A DNA stretch of 64,000 nt, from contig NC_039483.1 in NCBI RefSeq assembly GCF_003590095.1, forward strand, positions 14,632,001-14,696,000. Direction: 5' to 3'. Below, piece after piece: positions 1 through 10,333 of the stretch. The DNA comes from Trichoplusia ni. Its lineage: Eukaryota > Arthropoda > Insecta > Lepidoptera > Noctuidae. The notes under the pieces were generated by a model, which ran no database searches, was not told the DNA's origin, and saw only the letters and a program-made list of their open reading frames with translations. Numbering within the stretch: the first letter of the stretch is position 1; the number at the start of each line of letters is the position of its first letter. The translations under genes were made by a program, and so were the position numbers.

Positions 1-117
1 GTTGGTATTTTTGAACCACTATTTTGTCCTCTGACGTTGTTTGGATCAGAGCTTTAGGAATTCCCATGATTTCCAACGGGTGATAATTGCTTAGCTATTT
101 GCAAATATTAATAAATG

Positions 118-252
118 AATGATGTAACGCGCGGCGGGATCGCGAGTCGACTCGCGATCCCGCCGCGTCTGCTCATGATTAAGGACTCCGGTTGGGTCCG
201 AAACTAGTCGGGCTACCCCGATAAATACGCGTGAGTAAACCGTTACATCATT
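118..252. mobile_element. MITE-like element with 12-bp terminal inverted repeats
   Basis: The ends are perfect inverted repeats: AATGATGTAACG at 118-129 and CGTTACATCATT at 241-252. The interior holds a 38-bp perfect palindrome (130-167) and a block starting ATTAAGGACTCCGGTTGGGT. That block recurs diverged and inverted near 895-1018 and again near 34,211-34,280, so this is a dispersed family. It has no coding capacity. The TIRs suggest a non-autonomous DNA transposon; the superfamily is not identifiable here. Confidence 0.6.
130..167. repeat. Perfect 38-bp CpG-rich palindrome
   Basis: The left half CGCGGCGGGATCGCGAGT (130-147) and the right half ACTCGCGATCCCGCCGCG (150-167) are exact reverse complements around a central CG. 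It is strongly GC-rich in AT-rich surroundings and lies inside the MITE-like element. Confidence 0.9.
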
Positions 253-894
253 TAATAATGAATCAGTCTCACGATAGTTATTATAAAAAATTAATAAATG
301 AAGTAATAATTCCAAAGTCTCTAAAAGTTACGTACGTACATGCTAAGCTTTATCTAAAATATGATTGAGACTTGCTAAAGCAAATTATATATAGCTATAT
401 AGACTTGTTACATATTCACTAAGATAACACTAGGTAATCTACTGTTCTTCTAGTCAATTTATTATTTTAATTTTACGAAAACAAACCCAAACAATGAAAC
501 TAAAGTAATTATTCTGGTTCATAAAATTGTTTTGTTGGCTTAAGCTCCAAGTTCGAGAAAATTATTTCATCATAAATATTCTGAGCGAGTCTATAAATAC
601 AGTCTTGTAGAGTTTGGAAATACAAACAAAAATAGCTTAAAGCTGGAGTTTGGAACTATTCAATTTTAAACTGTTTTTAAGGAATAGTATCTAGGTCCAC
701 CTAGGTCATCGTAAAACGAAATATGTTGCTAAAGAAGTTGTTTGTAATACAAAGTATTTTACGATGACTAGGATATCAGAGCTCCAAGGAGAGTTGGGAG
801 AATGGGAGCAATTCCTTTGAATCGAAGCAGAACAATACAGCAAAAAAGAAGTAAATGAAACTATGTATAGTAACTAGTAACTATTAAATGATGC
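253..894. other. AT-rich non-coding DNA
   Basis: No coding region, RNA gene or classifiable repeat was recognised here. Confidence 0.5.
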
Positions 895-1018
895 AATGGT
901 GCAGTCACGCGTATTTATCGGGAGCACCCGACTAATTTCGGATATAATCTAAGTCGTCGAATCATGAGTTGAGGCGGTGGGGTCTGTCACCGCGCCGCAC
1001 CGCGAAACTAGTCGGGCA
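895..1018 (-). mobile_element. Diverged inverted copy of the 118-252 MITE-like family
   Basis: The stretch CACGCGTATTTATCGGG followed by a CCCGACTA block is the reverse complement of the 118-252 element interior. The GC-rich palindrome region is degraded to GGCGGTGGGGTCTGTCACCG. No intact TIRs remain. Confidence 0.5.
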
Positions 1019-1027
1019 TTCCAAAAA

Positions 1028-1286
1028 TCTATACTAATATATAAAGCTGAAGAGTTTGTTTGTTTGTTTGTTTGAACGCGCTAATCTCAGGAACTACTGG
1101 TCCAAATTGAAAAAATATTTTTGTGTTGAATAGACTATTCATCGAGGAAGGCTTTAGGCTATAAACCATCACGCTGCGACTAATAGGAGCGAAGAAACTA
1201 TGAAATATGTGAAAAAAAAACAGGACAGGTATAAATCATAACTTACATCTTCTACCCACGGGGACGAAGTCGCGGGCAACAGCTAG
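1028..1286 (+). mobile_element. Short Helitron-like non-autonomous element, copy 1
   Basis: It begins TCTATACTAATATATAAAGC, continues with a (GTTT)n stretch and GAACGCGCTAATCTCAGGAA, and ends GTCGCGGGCAACAGCTAG. The 5'-TC and 3'-CTAG termini without TIRs fit short non-autonomous Helitrons described in Lepidoptera (Lep1-type). Related copies lie at 3,292, 28,018, 41,864, 44,321 and 63,812. It is non-coding. Assignment to Helitrons rests on termini and memory of the family; a SINE-like origin is the alternative. Confidence 0.65.
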
Positions 1287-1624
1287 TATAAAAATATGTA
1301 GTAACTGACATTCTCAATTTAAAAATTAAAACATTTCTTCTGAACATCTAATTAAGTTCCAAGTTTTACTTTTAACACTTAAATTATTAATACAGCTTCA
1401 ACAACGTGCCAGTTACAAAAGTGTAGTTCGGGCAGTTTATTAATTAAAGCTTCATTTTGGTGAGAACATTTAAAGAATGTCTAGACCGAGAGCCGTAGCC
1501 AAATATGCGGAACCTTGATAAAGGGTAAGCTAGGGACAAAACTATTTAGTGCCAGAAAATTTAGTGAGAATATGAAGACCTCTTCATAAATTTTCCGTAA
1601 TAAGGAAATTAAGCCCTGTGCGCA

Positions 1625-1743
1625 AAGACACTTTATGCTGAAAAAGGGTCACACAAATGCTTGTCGTCCCGGAAATCAAACCTGTGACACGTCCCGCACA
1701 TAATAGCGGATAAAGGCTTTACCACTGAGCTATCTGTGTAGTC
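1625..1743 (-). mobile_element. tRNA-derived SINE relic
   Basis: Read on the minus strand it starts near GATAGCTCAGTGGTAAA, close to a pol III A box, and has GGTTTGATTTC about 45 bases further, a degenerate B box. A SINE-like body follows (ATTTGTGTGACCC). The anticodon arm is not convincing, so it is a relic and not a tRNA gene. Confidence 0.5.
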
Positions 1744-3291
1744 TATTTGATATTTTATCCATTTTTGACGGATGGCCAATTTAGAAATAACACGCAGTGT
1801 CCTAATTGTTATTAATGCTGAATGTTATAAGAAATATCTTACAGTCATATTACGCGGGGCACTAAGCAACAAATTGCAATTAAGTGCCATGCAGCCTTAA
1901 TTACTTTCAATTATTATGTAGAGTCGGTGTAAAAATGAGGCACTATTATTCGATTTTTAACCTAGAGAACTCGTTTGTTCATATGTAAAGCAAGTTCATC
2001 GCTTGACAACCGGGATCTGCAGCGGAAATGCAAAGAGCCACTTATTCAGACCGACGATTGTTCTGGGGTTTAGAGCAGTAGCATAGAGTAGATTGTTGTT
2101 TGGAGGTAAGATTTTTGAGTATAGGTAAGAAGACAAGCCTTTTTGTACTCAAAAAAATTATGTACTTAAGTTACTAAAGATATATAATTATTTAAAAAAT
2201 AGACGATGTATTTTTTATTCTATTTAGAGAAACCATTTTTTTTAATATTTACAAGCACTAGACGATAAATGAGTCAACGCTATTTGAAATTGTTCAATCA
2301 CATTTTCCCTTATCTAAAATCGCTAACCAATCTCATTTTCCACTCAAAAAGTTACACGACCAAGTTTAAACTCGCTGCATTTACTAAGTATTATATAATT
2401 CAAAAATTTTCTTCTCAAATACCAGCCAGTTCACCAGAAAGTCTGCCAGTTTCCGATACGAGAGTTCCGAACACAAATTAGAAATTTTCCGCCCGAAGAA
2501 ACGTCTTCATTGATTCCATTTGATTCGGAATCCAATTGCTAATATTCCTATTTTATTCGACATCTATTTAAAAGCTTAAGCCGACTTTAATTAAAATGTT
2601 TAAGCTGTTGAGTTAACACCTATTGTTGAAGTTTTTCATAAATAAGCCTTGTTTAGGTTTTCATTCATAAAGGGTTCCGAACAGGTATGTACAAAACCCT
2701 ATAACTGAGGCTCCGTTGTATCGCCTTAAGTCCGTTCGTCACAACTTTTTGATGGTGCTATTGACGGTATAAAAACAACAAGTACCGAAAATAAAGATCG
2801 AGGTTCAAAAAACAATGTTACGGTTATAAATTTGCAGGGTGACAAGTAAATTTGTACCTACAAATATATTTGTCACTCAATTGATTTGTTAACTTGTCAG
2901 GAGTTTCTCTTAACTTTAAACTTTTTAAAGTAAAATAACATCTTACAATATTTAAATTCGTGAAACAAAGCGAATCAGTTAGCCTTGTATTTGTAACATG
3001 AAACCTCATTATAATGATCACTCAGGTATTCTGCTGCATTAATGGATGGATATGATTGGCTGGTTGCCAATCTGATAAGTTGCGATCGTTTTTATATTTT
3101 CTTGAAATTCTTAAGCTAGAACTTTTCCAAAATCTTAGCTAGTGCTTTTGTTTGGATTTATAAAGGTGACATCCGAACATAATTATACAGCAGAATATGT
3201 TTACTCGTATTAAGCTATTTCCATGCCAATAATTGTTAACTGACATAAAAATTATTTCACTTATTTTACCTATTTCTCTCTTTATAAATAA
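1744..3291. other. AT-rich non-coding DNA
   Basis: Only short open frames with no recognisable protein signature are present. I see no classifiable repeat. Confidence 0.5.
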
Positions 3292-3496
3292 CTTGCTGTT
3301 GCCCTCGACTTCGTTCCCGTGGTTGGAAGATATAAGTTATGATTTATATCTGCCCTGTTTTTTTACATTTTCCATTGTATCTTCGCTCCTATTAGTCGCA
3401 GCGTGATGGTTTATAGCCTAAAGCTTTCCTCGATGAATGGTCTATTCAATACAGAAAGATTTTTTTCAATTTAGACTAGTAGTTCCAGAGATTAGA
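3292..3496 (-). mobile_element. Helitron-like element, copy 2, 5'-truncated
   Basis: Minus-strand copy of the 1,028 family. The 3' end is degraded (CTTG in place of CTAG) at 3,292. The conserved CTATTAGTCGCAGCGTGATG and TCCTCGATGAATGGTC blocks are present. Similarity stops before the GTTT-rich 5' part. Confidence 0.6.
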
Positions 3497-4384
3497 TTAG
3501 ATAGATTCCATCCGTCTCACGAATTTTCAAACAGTTGTCCCGACGCGAGCTTAACATTTTTTACAATGCCACGAAAGAAGTTTTCACTCCAAAAATCCAT
3601 GAACTATTTGGTCAATACCAAACAGTTTGGTATTCAAGTACGAGGGCAGTAAACTTCGTCAGTAGATGTTTCACCGTTCGATACTCGAGTGAGTGCAGCT
3701 GGCCAGGACTGCGCCTATCCGATATTTATAGCACTCGAAATATCGAGTCAACGGCAGATGTACCTACTGTCGATAACAAAAGTTGAGGATAGATAGAAGA
3801 AAAAGAGAAAAAGTAACAGTGATTTTTTTGGGAAAGGAAATTGAGTTTTTGTTTTCTGTTTGTTTAGCTTATGACAAACGGCCAGTAACTGATGGTGATT
3901 GTATTCAAGGAAAAAGTTTTTGAACCTGGGAAGAATGGTTTCAACATAAAATGAGGTAAATTTTATAAAATAAGGCGAAAGTAACTCTATCAAGTTCACT
4001 GATTGTGTCCACAATCTGAAAACTATGAAAATTGTTAGACTACGTCTACTTTACTTTTACTAAACGGGTGGATACTGGATATATTTCAATGCAATGAGTG
4101 TCAATTGTACCTACTTGGAACTCAAGGGTTGTTACGATCAATTAGTATACACACTATGTACCCACAAGTTTGAGTAGCGTATTTCAAGTGAGCAGGTACC
4201 CATTTATATGGAACAACATTAGGTTATAAGGATGACACAGCGTAAGTTACAGCTGGATTTATTACATCAAGATTTATTTACGTCAAGAGGTATTTTGTAT
4301 ATCCTCTATTATGTAGGTTCCTTTCGGAAGCATCAAATAAATTTAGTGTAGTCGTAAAATGGTAAATTTTCTTTCCTACATAAA
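3497..4384. other. Non-coding DNA, nothing recognised
   Basis: Overlapping short open frames occur around 3,535-4,014. None has a domain, splice context or codon pattern that would support a gene. Confidence 0.45.
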
Positions 4385-4520
4385 TATTTAAGGCGTTGCA
4401 GTAAAGGTGTGTAGAGCTTTGCAAGCAATGTTTTTGCACATGACTGACGGTTGTAGGTTCGAACCCTGGCTCATACCTGGCCCATATCTGTGTGTAATGA
4501 ATCGCAATGCATTGCCACGC
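4385..4520 (+). mobile_element. tRNA-like SINE fragment
   Basis: A perfect B-box-like GGTTCGAACCC lies at 4,457-4,467. The A box in GGTGTGTAGAGCTTTGCAAG upstream is poor. The downstream body GCTCATACCTGGCCCATAT resembles lepidopteran SINE bodies. No cloverleaf could be drawn. Confidence 0.4.
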
Positions 4521-4535
4521 GGGAGACGCTGCACT

Positions 4536-4632
4536 ACGTTTGAGGTTTAGTCAGTAAGAGTCTATCACCTCCCCTGAGTAGGTGGGTGTTATGTTCCATG
4601 AGGATTCTTCCGATTTGTCCTTTTAGCTTCTG
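4536..4632 (+). repeat. Interspersed repeat with TTTAGTCAGTAAGAGTCT motif
   Basis: The block from GGTTTAGTCAGTAAGAGTCT to CCATGAGGATTC recurs at 46,345-46,440 in the same orientation with small changes. The family is short and non-coding, and probably a SINE or MITE tail. Confidence 0.5.
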
Positions 4633-7097
4633 AAAATGAAATATTAAATTACTAACCTGCTTGTGAGTTATATGCTGCTTCACAATAAATAATTTTGACT
4701 TAACTATTAAATTAAACCTAACCATTAAATTTTATTGGAATAAAACTTACGATCCACTTAATTTCTCCACTCATCAGTTTACCAAATTACCAATATTTTG
4801 TGGATACTACGAAAATAATTAGTTCATTATAATGCTGAAATATTAACTAGGTTTCAGTAAAGTTCTCTGGAATTCAATTGGAATATTATTTATTAATAAT
4901 GCACTTCAGCAATATACTTGAATAGTACGTTTAATTATTGGTAGGCATTTAAAATTGGCTTTCACAGGGTAGGTTTGAGCATTGCTATCACGTTTTCGTT
5001 GCGGTTAATTTGTTTGTGGTTTTCAGTGAAAAACATGGATCCTCCATTGAATTTCAGTTAGCAGTTGCGTTATTTAAAAGGAAGTAGTAAATATTCAGTT
5101 ATTTGCAGTAATATTTTTTATCTAAATTTTAAACAGTTGTTCTCAACTGTGACACTCCGTCTTGGCATTTTTAGAACTTAAATAGATAAATAATATGTAC
5201 AAAAATAAAACTTAAGTGTGTTGCACGCAATTTTGAAGGCCTATTCAGGGTATGCAAGCTCCAGGTTGAACTGGACGGGTCAAACTATAGAGTTCAGCTT
5301 GGTTGGAGTTTGCATACCGTAACACTATGAATAAACGTAAAAGAATAGATAGACGGAAATGAATTATTAATTTGACACCAGTTGGAACACACAATAACAC
5401 TGATAGCAAAAAAAAAAACAGAAAAGAAAATTGTGAAATTCTTTGAAAATGTGTGACCCACAAGAGCTAAACTCTGGACACTGCTCAGTATTAGCTGCAA
5501 TCAAAACAAAATGTCAGCATCGATTTTCAACCGCACCCGAAGCGTTATTAAAACCTTATAATGATTTAATTTCAAGGTTCGAAAGTTACTTTATTGTGTC
5601 TAATAAGTAAGAACTTACGCAAAACTTACTAAACTTAATCATACCATCGATGCGGTCATTTCAATACATGTCCGTACAGGCCCATATAATTGGGTGGGGT
5701 AAACAAAAAAATATTTATTGGTAGAGTTCAGTGACCTCGCTGTGAACTGGGCACATGGCCAACTGCTGAGAACTCGACGACAGATAAATTCGGTGCCCGC
5801 TTTTGTGCACGTGTTATAAATAGAAGCATTCGCGGAAATATACGCGAATACCATGACTTTTGACATTTTTAAGTGTAGGCGTTTTGAGCTGAGTAGGTCA
5901 GGCTGTGCATTATGGAGGAAATTTGAAATGTAATGTGGAATGTCGGGAAAAGCTGGAAAACGTCACAGCCGTTAATAGCAAATGTGACAAATGACATATA
6001 CAGGTTGAAAATGTAACAGCGAGTATATACGAATGGAAAGGGTTAAGTATTGTACTTATTGGCTAAATATAAACATAGCTTTTGTTATATGTGCTACTTT
6101 ACGTAATCTTCAGACTATCCTAAAGCCTTCGTTTAGTAAGGTTAGTAAAATCAAATTCATAAGTCTCGTTGCCAAATTCAAAACTTTCCTTTTAGCTGTG
6201 TTCCGAATAGAATACTTTCTAAACACAGTACTGTACTTTCTATTCACAATACCGTTAATGTAAAAGTTTATGTCTCATTCAAAACGGTAAGAAACAATAT
6301 CTAAAATAATACTAACTGCGCCCTGGGGGTTTGCTCGCGTATTTTCCGCTCTTACTTTGTAAAGTGACAACAGCACTTTTAAAGATCTTTTCTTTGAAGT
6401 TCTATTTTATTGGAACTTTGTATATTTTTCATTTTATATTGATATAGTTTTAAAAATGTGAATATTAGTTTAGTTTAATTTATTGTACGAATATTTTTAT
6501 CTTTAATTTGAAAAGTAAATTAATATTGTGTCCACTTAATATTTGAGTTTTAAATAAATAACTTTATAACTAGGTACAAATATTCTTTTTAATTAAAATA
6601 TTTTTTGAAGTAAGGTTCTTTAGGCGCGTCTAGGAGATAGCTGGTAGACAATACATCGGAAGTCTATTACATCAATATTGCGTCACGTTTCATCTGCAAA
6701 GTCCGGTGTTTTTATATTTTTGATTGTGCCAATGGATAGTTTGAAAAGAAATCGATAAAAAAGTGAAATTACGAAATTGAATATTTTCTCAATACTCAAT
6801 ACTCAATATTTTTATTGCACTCCATATGTTTAACAGGTGTTACGTAATATAAGTATAGTACATATGTACACTGTAGGGCACGGCAATGTAGAAGACAGGA
6901 GGATGCTAACTGTATTTAGATTATGTATCACAGATTATTTCTGTCGGTGTATATAACAAGAAAGAAATATTCAATGGAGTCTTGAAGTCTTGACTCTATT
7001 TCGTTTTTATTTTAAGAGGATGTGGTAAGATATTTGTACCCAAAAAAGTTTTATCAAGACACATACTCTTTAGCTCTACATTTGTTAAAATGATTTT
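4633..7097. other. AT-rich non-coding DNA
   Basis: No gene or classifiable element was recognised. Several short open frames (for example near 5,245-5,866) lack any domain signature. Confidence 0.45.
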
Positions 7098-7256
7098 GTT
7101 GCACAACGTTTGGTCGACTCTACACGTGATCAAAAGGCTGGTCTATATTTTGCCCAAAGAATTAGCATTGCCATACAACGTGGCAATGCAGCCAGCCTTC
7201 TGGGCACGTTTCCCGACTTTGGCAAGGATGAAGATGTCTTTTTTGACGCTTTGTAA
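7098..7256 (+). pseudogene. C-terminal coding tail of an unidentified, probably retroelement, protein
   Basis: One frame reads open for 52 codons to a TAA at 7,254-7,256. It includes the peptide AQRISIAIQRGNAASLLGTF followed by an acidic tail ending in VFFDAL. A second, decayed copy of the same peptide lies at 56,828-56,970, with an in-frame stop where this one has Arg. The recurrence and coding-like conservation show that a once-coding segment was spread by an element, most likely as the 3' end of a reverse-transcribed unit. The parent protein is not identified. There is no start codon or upstream domain here, so this is a fragment. Confidence 0.5.
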
Positions 7257-10052
7257 ATAATGTATGTATATGTATGTGTATTTGAAATTAATTTATTGTA
7301 ATAAACACGTAAATTTTGTTATAGCATTATTTTTACTAGTAAAATCTTAATGAAGCTATGTTGCATGATGTTTTAATCTTCAGCGCGGATTAATACACTC
7401 TTAAGCTGCAAAAGCTTTCGTTTGAATTGCTTTAAGCTCTACTTATAAGCTTCAATGACTTTTTATGTTAAGCCGAAGAGATTTTAATGTTTCTTTTTTT
7501 CAATAATGTTTGTCATTTTGTTCTCTTTCATTATTTTTGTCTTGTTTATTTTATACCTTTGGTACATATGAAAGTCACGGTGTTTTACTAATTAAACAAT
7601 GAAATTTAAATTAACTTGAGCAATATTAATTGTCTTAAAACAGTTAAAATGATTTTAATGAATATTCAGTGAAAAACAAAACAATGATAAATATTTTACA
7701 AGATTAAGCTTGATTTAAAAAGCAAATAAAATCTCTAGCTCGCTTAACTGTATTCCGGAAGCCAGCCAAATTACTTGGACGTTGGATACTTTGGCTTTCA
7801 TATATTCCAGTTTGTTTACACTAAAATCCTACAAAAGAATGATTATTTATCTCGTGAAATACACAAACTCATTATTAAAAGGTATACACCATACTCGTAG
7901 TACATAAATATAAAAAAATAGTCCTTTTCTTATTTACCTATAATCAATTACATCTTATATGATTTGATCGAATTATTACGAATATTTGAAATTTAGTAGT
8001 GTCGAAAACCAATATGAAGATAATCTTAAGCTTAAAATGTGTATATCAGTAAAACCACACGATCCATCCTCGTCTAACGGAATTGACTACAAAATATTCA
8101 AGCCGAGTGCAAACCAGAAGTGCTCAACATTTTAGTTTTGCTCTAAAATATTTATAAACATGAATTTCACAAATAAATACTGTACTGTCGGCAGCCAATT
8201 TTTTTTTTGTTAGCGTCTTTTACGCAGACGATCTTTATCGCAGGGTTTTTACAAACTTTCAATTCATATTGCTCCATGCTTAGACAAAGGTCGAAAAGGG
8301 TTTGTGGACGACCAAAATGCTTATTCTTCGACCCATGACATGAATTTTAATGTAAATGAAAATGTAAAGATTGGCAATCCCTGGAATAAAGACGGATGGT
8401 GGTCGTCAGTTCTACGCTGTCTACGGCGTAGCGTTGCTACGACGTAGTCTTAGCACATCGACGATTGATGTCTTAAGATACACTAAGTTGGATCATTGAT
8501 GGAGGTTCTAACTTGCAGTTTACGTTGTGTTCATTTAAGTTGGCAAATAAAAATGTATTGTGTTCGTTAATGCAATAAAGGCACTTAGCGCCATACATAA
8601 AATATTTTATTTCTCTCAAATGTCCACTTTGAGAAATAACAAGTCGTTATATTTTTAAGTCGAGGCAAGAGTTATAGTGTCCGTATAAAGTTTTATCGTT
8701 CCTCCGTTGGTTTGTGGCAAGCTTGATATATGGGGATGTCTGATCGCGAGACCGCCACGTGCTTCACTGACGGCTAACTAAACTGTTCAATAATCGTATC
8801 CTTTTTAAGTGCAATGTTTTAAATATATTTGTTGTTTTGTGTTTTGTCAAGCACTATTAGAATAAATTAGTGTTGAGTTTTTTCAAAACAAATACGTTTG
8901 ACGCTTTTGATGAAAGACTTTTGGCACAAGCTTACAAAATGAAATTTAAATCCTGCCAGCGGTGATAACGTTGAAATCAATACCGTTTAGGTCAAGTTAT
9001 CAAAATTTCTTCTCAATTCAACTTTAAAAGGCGGTTGAACTCTTTGAGTTGATGTTTCATATTTCCGAATTTGCAAAAGAAAATACTTTGAAACAGATAA
9101 GAAATGGAAACGAATAAAATATAAATATGATTTACTACCAGATCTCGTTTTACAACGTCTGAATACAAATGAAGGACAACATTGCTTCACATTTTTATAA
9201 CAATTTCGAAGACAACATGTCTATTTTTATTGACCTAGCCGACTCGCGTGGTTTCACCCGAAAGATTATTTTTATACCGCACGCAGAGACATCAAAACGT
9301 TTCTACATTTTAATATAAAAGCTATTTACGTTGCTCTTAACGGTTTCTCGGAAATTGGAAGAGACGATTTTCAGTCACTACCTGGAATTTTAATCTTATC
9401 TTATGTATTGAACATTCCTTGTATAAATATAAACGCGAACAAGCAGACATAAAAAAACTAGTTCCGAGAAATTCACTGAATAAACATAAAAATATAGTAT
9501 TTCGATAATTCTTTTATATTAACATACGATTAAATATTTTTTTATTTATTTGTCCACTTTTAATTTTATAATTTACAACCAACATGACACTCATATATTT
9601 TCCCAAAGACGTTCAAATATACTTAAGGTTTTCAGCGAAGCCTAAACTAACAAATAGAACATTCTTGGAATATTTAAACGTAATACATTTCATGCAGCTG
9701 GCCCTCGATTCATATATCACGGGCTCGCGAGGTTATTTTTAAGAAACTTTCCAGAAAATAGCTGTCTTATAAAAAGCTTGCAATATGTACTTATCAAAAC
9801 ATCTGCAGAAATGTTTTTGAAACTTTTTCAATGTTTAAATAAGAGTTGTATGTTTTAGAATGTGTAAATAAACTTAAATTCAGAGAGATTACCAGGATAG
9901 GTACCAGCAGTTTCTAGTCAACCTACGTTAATTAGGGCTTTTAGATGTTTTCCTAGGGGATTTTTATCAGGAGATATTTTTCAATGCACGCGCAAATTTT
10001 ACTTTCATTTAAGTTAAATGTAATTAAAATAATTTATATTTTTGTTTTTTGT
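7257..10052. other. AT-rich non-coding DNA
   Basis: No gene was recognised. Around 8,415-8,455 there are two imperfect CTACG(G/A)CGTAG palindromes, a motif I associate with lepidopteran non-autonomous elements, but the element boundaries are not visible. Confidence 0.45.
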
Positions 10053-10085
10053 CAATTATTTATTTATTTATTTATTTATTTTTAT
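10053..10085. repeat. (TTTA)n microsatellite, LINE 3' tail
   Basis: About six TTTA units end in TTTTTATTCG. On the minus strand this is an AAAT-type tail immediately after the LINE 3' UTR, which marks the 3' terminus of the retrotransposon. Confidence 0.75.
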
Positions 10086-10333
10086 TCGTTAAATATACAA
10101 TTACAATATGTAGTGCTCCACAAAACCGGTTTATCGGTTTGCCTGTGGACGAGTCGCAATTTAGTTAATTTTACACATATATTATACATATAAAAGTTAT
10201 ACACATAGATATGTATTTACATATTATTTAACAAGTACTTTTTAAGTCTCCGTTTGAATTTGTGTTTATTTGTTTCTTGTCTGATATCTGCTGGCAAACT
10301 GTTCAACAGATATGGTAAGCGTTTCTTTAATGT

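Noticed and set aside
1660..1743. tRNA gene on the minus strand
   Set aside because: The A-box match is good, but the B box is altered and the arms do not form a convincing cloverleaf.
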